Assembly: GCA_038330095.1 (NCBI GenBank)
Contig: JBBQNQ010000095.1
Coordinates: forward strand, 1 to 9,214
Source of the DNA: JBBPZA01 sp038330095
GTDB taxonomy: Bacteria; Actinomycetota; Thermoleophilia; Solirubrobacterales; Solirubrobacteraceae
Reading direction: 5' to 3'
Length of the DNA: 9,214 nt
The notes beneath the pieces were generated by a model. It was not told the origin of the DNA, searched no databases, and saw nothing but the letters and a program-made list of their open reading frames with translations. A program made the translations under genes and the position numbers. Below are positions 6,678 through 9,214 of this stretch, piece after piece. The number at the start of each line of letters is the position of its first letter. The first letter of the stretch is position 1.

Positions 6678-7412
6678 ATGCACCTAGGGTCGTTCTTGGT
6701 GAAAGCAGAGCTGCGCGGCCTTTTCTTCACGACCGTCCTCCCGCTAGTCGCGGAGCGTCGCTTCACGCTCGACGGACGCGAGTATCGCTACCTCTGGGAC
6801 AGCACGGGCACCTGGCGATCCGAACGCGCCGTCGAGTTGCCTGTAGCCATCGCCGCCGCCCACCAAGCCGATCCTTACCGGACGCTCGAGGTAGGCAACG
6901 TGCTCAGGCGCTACACCACCCTTGGGCACGCCGTGATAGACAAGTACGAGCGGGCGCCGTGGATCGAGAACGCGGACGCCGAGACCTTCACGGGAGGGCC
7001 CTATGACCTGATCGTGAGCGTCTCGACCCTCGAGCACATCGGCTTTGACGAGATTCCTCGTGACCCTGACAAGGTGGTTCGGGCCGTAGAGAACCTGCGC
7101 GGCCTATTGGCCCCTGCAGGCCGGATGCTCGCGACGGTGCCGCTCGGCTACAACCGCGATCTAGACGAGGCCCTGACCGGTGGCGCTCTGAACGCCGAGG
7201 TGAGCTACCTGTCGCGCCGCGTTCAGCCCCAAAGCTGGCACCAGGACTCGCGCGAGGAAGCACGCATGCTGCCCTACGGTTGGCCGTGGGGCGGTGCGAG
7301 CGCCATTGCCGTCGCGTGGTGGAACGCATCGGCCGGTCGCCCATCCACGGTCGAGCGCCCCGCCACCGCCGCCGGCGTCGGCGCGCCTGCGTCAGGCTCC
7401 TACCAGCGGTAG
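6678..7412 (+). CDS. SAM-dependent methyltransferase-like protein with variant EVGN motif
   Basis: This 244-residue protein has YRTLEVGNVLRRY (67-79) in place of the usual glycine-rich motif I, then VIDKYERAPWIENAD (86-100) and YDLIVSVSTLEHIGFDE (109-125), and RGLLAPAGRMLATVPLGYN at about 144-162. The combination 'L-E-V/I-G-N-V-L ... D-K-Y-E ... S-x-S-T-L-E-H' is characteristic of a methyltransferase group common in surface-polysaccharide loci, where the target is probably a sugar. The conserved part seems to end near AIAVAWW (about 209-215); the last 30 residues are low-complexity and overlap the 3' end of rpsG by 13 bp. ATG 6678 lacks a ribosome site; TTG 6696 and GTG 6699 are possible alternatives. 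Methyl transfer itself is inferred from the fold. Confidence 0.75.
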   Translation: MHLGSFLVKAELRGLFFTTVLPLVAERRFTLDGREYRYLWDSTGTWRSERAVELPVAIAAAHQADPYRTLEVGNVLRRYTTLGHAVIDKYERAPWIENADAETFTGGPYDLIVSVSTLEHIGFDEIPRDPDKVVRAVENLRGLLAPAGRMLATVPLGYNRDLDEALTGGALNAEVSYLSRRVQPQSWHQDSREEARMLPYGWPWGGASAIAVAWWNASAGRPSTVERPATAAGVGAPASGSYQR

Positions 7413-7870
7413 TGCGCGAAGGCCTTGTTGGCCTGCGCCATGCGGTAGATGTCGTCCTTGCGCTTGTAGGCACCGCCCTGCTGGGACTGAGCGTCGAGGA
7501 GCTCGTTGGCCAGTCGCTGTGCCATGGTCTTCTCGCGGCGGCTGCGCGCGAACTCGACCAGCCAGCGGACGGCTAGGGTGCGCGCGCGGCGGGCCGGCAC
7601 CTCGACCGGGACCTGGTAGGTGGCACCGCCGACGCGGCGCGAGCGGACCTCGAGGACCGGCGTGAGGGTCTTGATCGACTGCTCCAGCGCCTCCACGGGA
7701 TCCTTGCCCGACCGCTCGCCCAGGATCGCCAGCGCGTCATAGACGATCCGCTCGGCATGGCTCTTCTTGCCGTCGAGCATCACCTTGTTGATCACCTGCT
7801 GCACGAGCCGCGAGCGGTGAACCGGGTCCGGCTCGATCGGTCGGAGCGTGGCGGCAGCGCGGCGGGGCAT
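7400..7870 (-). CDS. rpsG: 30S ribosomal protein S7
   Basis: This 156-residue protein is the standard S7 length. It begins MPRRAAATLRPIEPDPVHRS, contains VINKVMLDGKKSHAERIVYDAL (about 26-47) and ends in MAQANKAFAHYRW, the conserved C-terminus. S7 binds the 3' major domain of 16S rRNA, nucleates assembly of the 30S head and contacts the E-site tRNA; in enterobacteria it also represses the str operon. The start is ATG 7870, which overlaps the rpsL stop in TAATG, so translation is coupled; AGG lies just upstream. A longer frame running back into rpsL is an artefact. Downstream, where fusA normally follows, there is only a convergent methyltransferase gene overlapping by 13 bp. Confidence 0.97.
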   Translation of the reverse strand: MPRRAAATLRPIEPDPVHRSRLVQQVINKVMLDGKKSHAERIVYDALAILGERSGKDPVEALEQSIKTLTPVLEVRSRRVGGATYQVPVEVPARRARTLAVRWLVEFARSRREKTMAQRLANELLDAQSQQGGAYKRKDDIYRMAQANKAFAHYRW

Positions 7871-8265
7871 TACCTGCGCTTCACGCCGTACTGCGAGCGA
7901 GCCTTCTTGCGATCGCTGACCCCAGCCGCGTCGAGCGTCCCGCGCACGACCTTGTAGCGAACGCCGGGAAGGTCCTTCACACGGCCGCCGCGGACGAGCA
8001 CGACGGAGTGCTCCTGAAGGTTGTGGCCCTCGCCCGGGATGTAGACGGTCACTTCCATGCCGTTGGTGAGCCGGACGCGGGCGACCTTGCGCAGCGCGGA
8101 GTTCGGCTTCTTGGGCGTCGTCGTGTACACGCGCGTGCACACCCCGCGCCGTTGCGGAGCGGCGACCTTCTTCTTGCGGCCCTTGCCCGACTTCAGGCCC
8201 GGCGTCGCGAGCTTCTTCTTTGGCGCCTGGCGGCCGTTGCGGATGAGCTGGCTGGTGGTGGGCAT
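7870..8265 (-). CDS. rpsL: 30S ribosomal protein S12
   Basis: This 131-residue protein shows the S12 signatures MPTTSQLIRNGRQ, PQRRGVCTRVYTTTPKKPNS, PGEGHNLQEHSVVLVRGGR and VKDLPGVRYKVVRG. S12 sits at the decoding centre and controls accuracy. Lys52/Lys53 in TPKKPNS and Lys97 in VKDLPG are wild type, so none of the classic streptomycin-resistance changes is present; Asp98 is the usual methylthiolation site. Between the N-terminal arm and PQRRGVC there is a basic linker, about ten residues longer than I recall from mycobacterial S12, of a length more like Bacillus. The ATG at 8265 fits the family start; no clear ribosome site is seen upstream. The upstream neighbour is a methyltransferase rather than rpoC. 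Confidence 0.97.
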   Translation of the reverse strand: MPTTSQLIRNGRQAPKKKLATPGLKSGKGRKKKVAAPQRRGVCTRVYTTTPKKPNSALRKVARVRLTNGMEVTVYIPGEGHNLQEHSVVLVRGGRVKDLPGVRYKVVRGTLDAAGVSDRKKARSQYGVKRR

Positions 8266-8325
8266 GCGGGGCGTGATGCTAGCAACGGGGCGTCCTTAGG
8301 ACCGAAGCCGGATCCGAGCCTCCCC

Positions 8326-9214
8326 TCAAGGCAGCAGGAGAAGGTTCGTATAGCCCAGGCCTCCATACACCCGCGCTAGGTCCGCGACGTCCCTGACGCG
8401 AGAGCCATGGGAGCCGCTCCCGGTGTCGGACCGCCCGAGGTCGATCACCTCCGAGTAGTGGTCGCCCATGAGCGAGTGGAGCATGTCGAGTCCCTTCGAG
8501 CGCTGGAGGCCATACGGCCAGTACTCCATGGCGAGCGGCACCTTGCCGAGCAGCGCCTGCGCGCCCGAGAGGATCTGGGCCTCATGCCCCTGCGCGTCGA
8601 TCCACGCCAGCCCGACCTGTTCCAGGTCGACCCCTTCGCTGGCGGCCACCGAGTCGAAGCGGCGGGCACGCACCGTTATCACATCGCGATCCGCTTCTCC
8701 GTACGCGTCAGGGGTCTTGGCTACAGCGTCAAGCCGGACGCGATGGTCCCCGGAGTTCGAGTCAGACAAATCGAACGCGACGTCGCCGTCGTGGTCGGAG
8801 AGCGCGAGCTCGAACGTGGCAACTCGCTCGTCGAGCCGGTTGGCCTCGACGTTCTGACGCAAGAGCCTGACGTTAGCCGGAGCGGGCTCGAAGGCTATCG
8901 ACGATCCCATCCCGAACGTCTTGAGAGCCGGGATCGTCGTTGTTCCTACGTTGGCGCCGACGTCGATGATGGTCTTGCCCTCAATCACTCCGGCGTCACC
9001 CGAGTGCGCCTTCAACACGTCGAAGGTCTTGGTCATCGACGCCACGCCGAACGGAGCTCGGTGGATGAACGTCAACCGGCCAACCGCCTGGTCAGAGGTA
9101 CTCACATAGAAGCGCCCGTCACTCGTGTCGACTGCGATCACGGGCGAGAAATGCTTCGCCGCTCGGAAGAAGTAGTCCCGAAGGAGCGGCTCGCGCTGGC
9201 CCCGGTAGTCGAAC
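8326..9214 (-). CDS. FkbM-family methyltransferase, N-terminus cut by the window edge
   Basis: The frame is open from the right edge to TGA at 8328-8326, about 296 visible residues. A GTG at 9141 could be taken as a start, but the codons before it read YFFRAAKHFSPVIAVDTSDG without a stop and continue the protein plausibly, so the true start lies beyond the window. Motifs are IIDVGANVGTTTIPAL (SAM-binding motif I), SIAFEPAPANVRLLRQNVEAN, and VGLAWIDAQGHEAQILSGA, which matches the D-x-x-G-x-E segment of FkbM proteins. Family members O-methylate sugars or polyketide-type products, often in surface-glycan loci. It lies 60 bp upstream of rpsL on the same strand, so read-through into the ribosomal pair is possible. 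The substrate is not evident. Confidence 0.88.
   Translation of the reverse strand, partial: FDYRGQREPLLRDYFFRAAKHFSPVIAVDTSDGRFYVSTSDQAVGRLTFIHRAPFGVASMTKTFDVLKAHSGDAGVIEGKTIIDVGANVGTTTIPALKTFGMGSSIAFEPAPANVRLLRQNVEANRLDERVATFELALSDHDGDVAFDLSDSNSGDHRVRLDAVAKTPDAYGEADRDVITVRARRFDSVAASEGVDLEQVGLAWIDAQGHEAQILSGAQALLGKVPLAMEYWPYGLQRSKGLDMLHSLMGDHYSEVIDLGRSDTGSGSHGSRVRDVADLARVYGGLGYTNLLLLP

Noticed and set aside
7400..8140. N-terminally extended 246-residue version of S7
   Set aside because: The extra 90 residues overlap rpsL in another frame; the standard 156-residue S7 starts at ATG 7870, coupled to the rpsL stop.
8293..8317. Possible terminator between the FkbM gene and rpsL
   Set aside because: The only stem found is five base pairs including a wobble, with no T-run, so it is not convincing.

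Overview
The window is high-GC DNA from an actinobacterium-like genome. The S12 and S7 protein sequences (for example the VCTRVYTTTPKKPNSALRK block of S12), the many GTG starts and the strong G/C third-position bias suggest the Thermoleophilia/Solirubrobacterales part of the Actinobacteria. This placement is from memory of family sequences, not from a search.

Left part (1-4628): a lasso-peptide-type RiPP locus. A 59-residue precursor gene at 2866-3045 (+) has a leader with the Y-x-x-P-x-L-x-x-x-G-x5-T-x pattern and a 16-residue core, GSTGTKGDGAGTKRKA, with Gly1 and Asp8 placed for an 8-residue macrolactam ring. Around it are a PqqD-like leader-binding protein (572-838, +), an asparagine-synthetase-type putative lasso cyclase without the usual N-terminal amidotransferase-like domain (898-2070, +), an HPr-kinase-like protein (2023-2892, -), a 2-oxoglutarate/Fe(II) oxygenase cut by the left edge (1-488, -) and a two-gene ABC-2 exporter (3108-4628, +). 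The B2 leader protease expected for lasso maturation is not in the window. The implied scheme is: the PqqD protein presents the leader, an unseen protease cuts after Phe43, the cyclase joins Gly1 to Asp8, kinase and oxygenase may decorate the peptide, and the ABC pair exports it.

Middle part (4671-7412): a secreted glycoside-hydrolase-like protein (+), a class I methyltransferase of the Methyltransf_24 type (-), and a second methyltransferase with a variant EVGN motif (+). These look like surface-glycan or small-molecule modification genes, but their substrates cannot be read from the sequence.

Right part (7400-9214): rpsG and rpsL (-), translationally coupled, with an FkbM-type methyltransferase (-) upstream that runs off the right edge. 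The usual str-operon neighbours (rpoBC upstream, fusA/tuf downstream) are absent on both sides, so this ribosomal pair sits inside accessory-looking genes.

No tRNA, rRNA, insertion sequence, CRISPR array or attachment site was recognised. Intergenic space is short; no gene-free stretch exceeds 300 bases.
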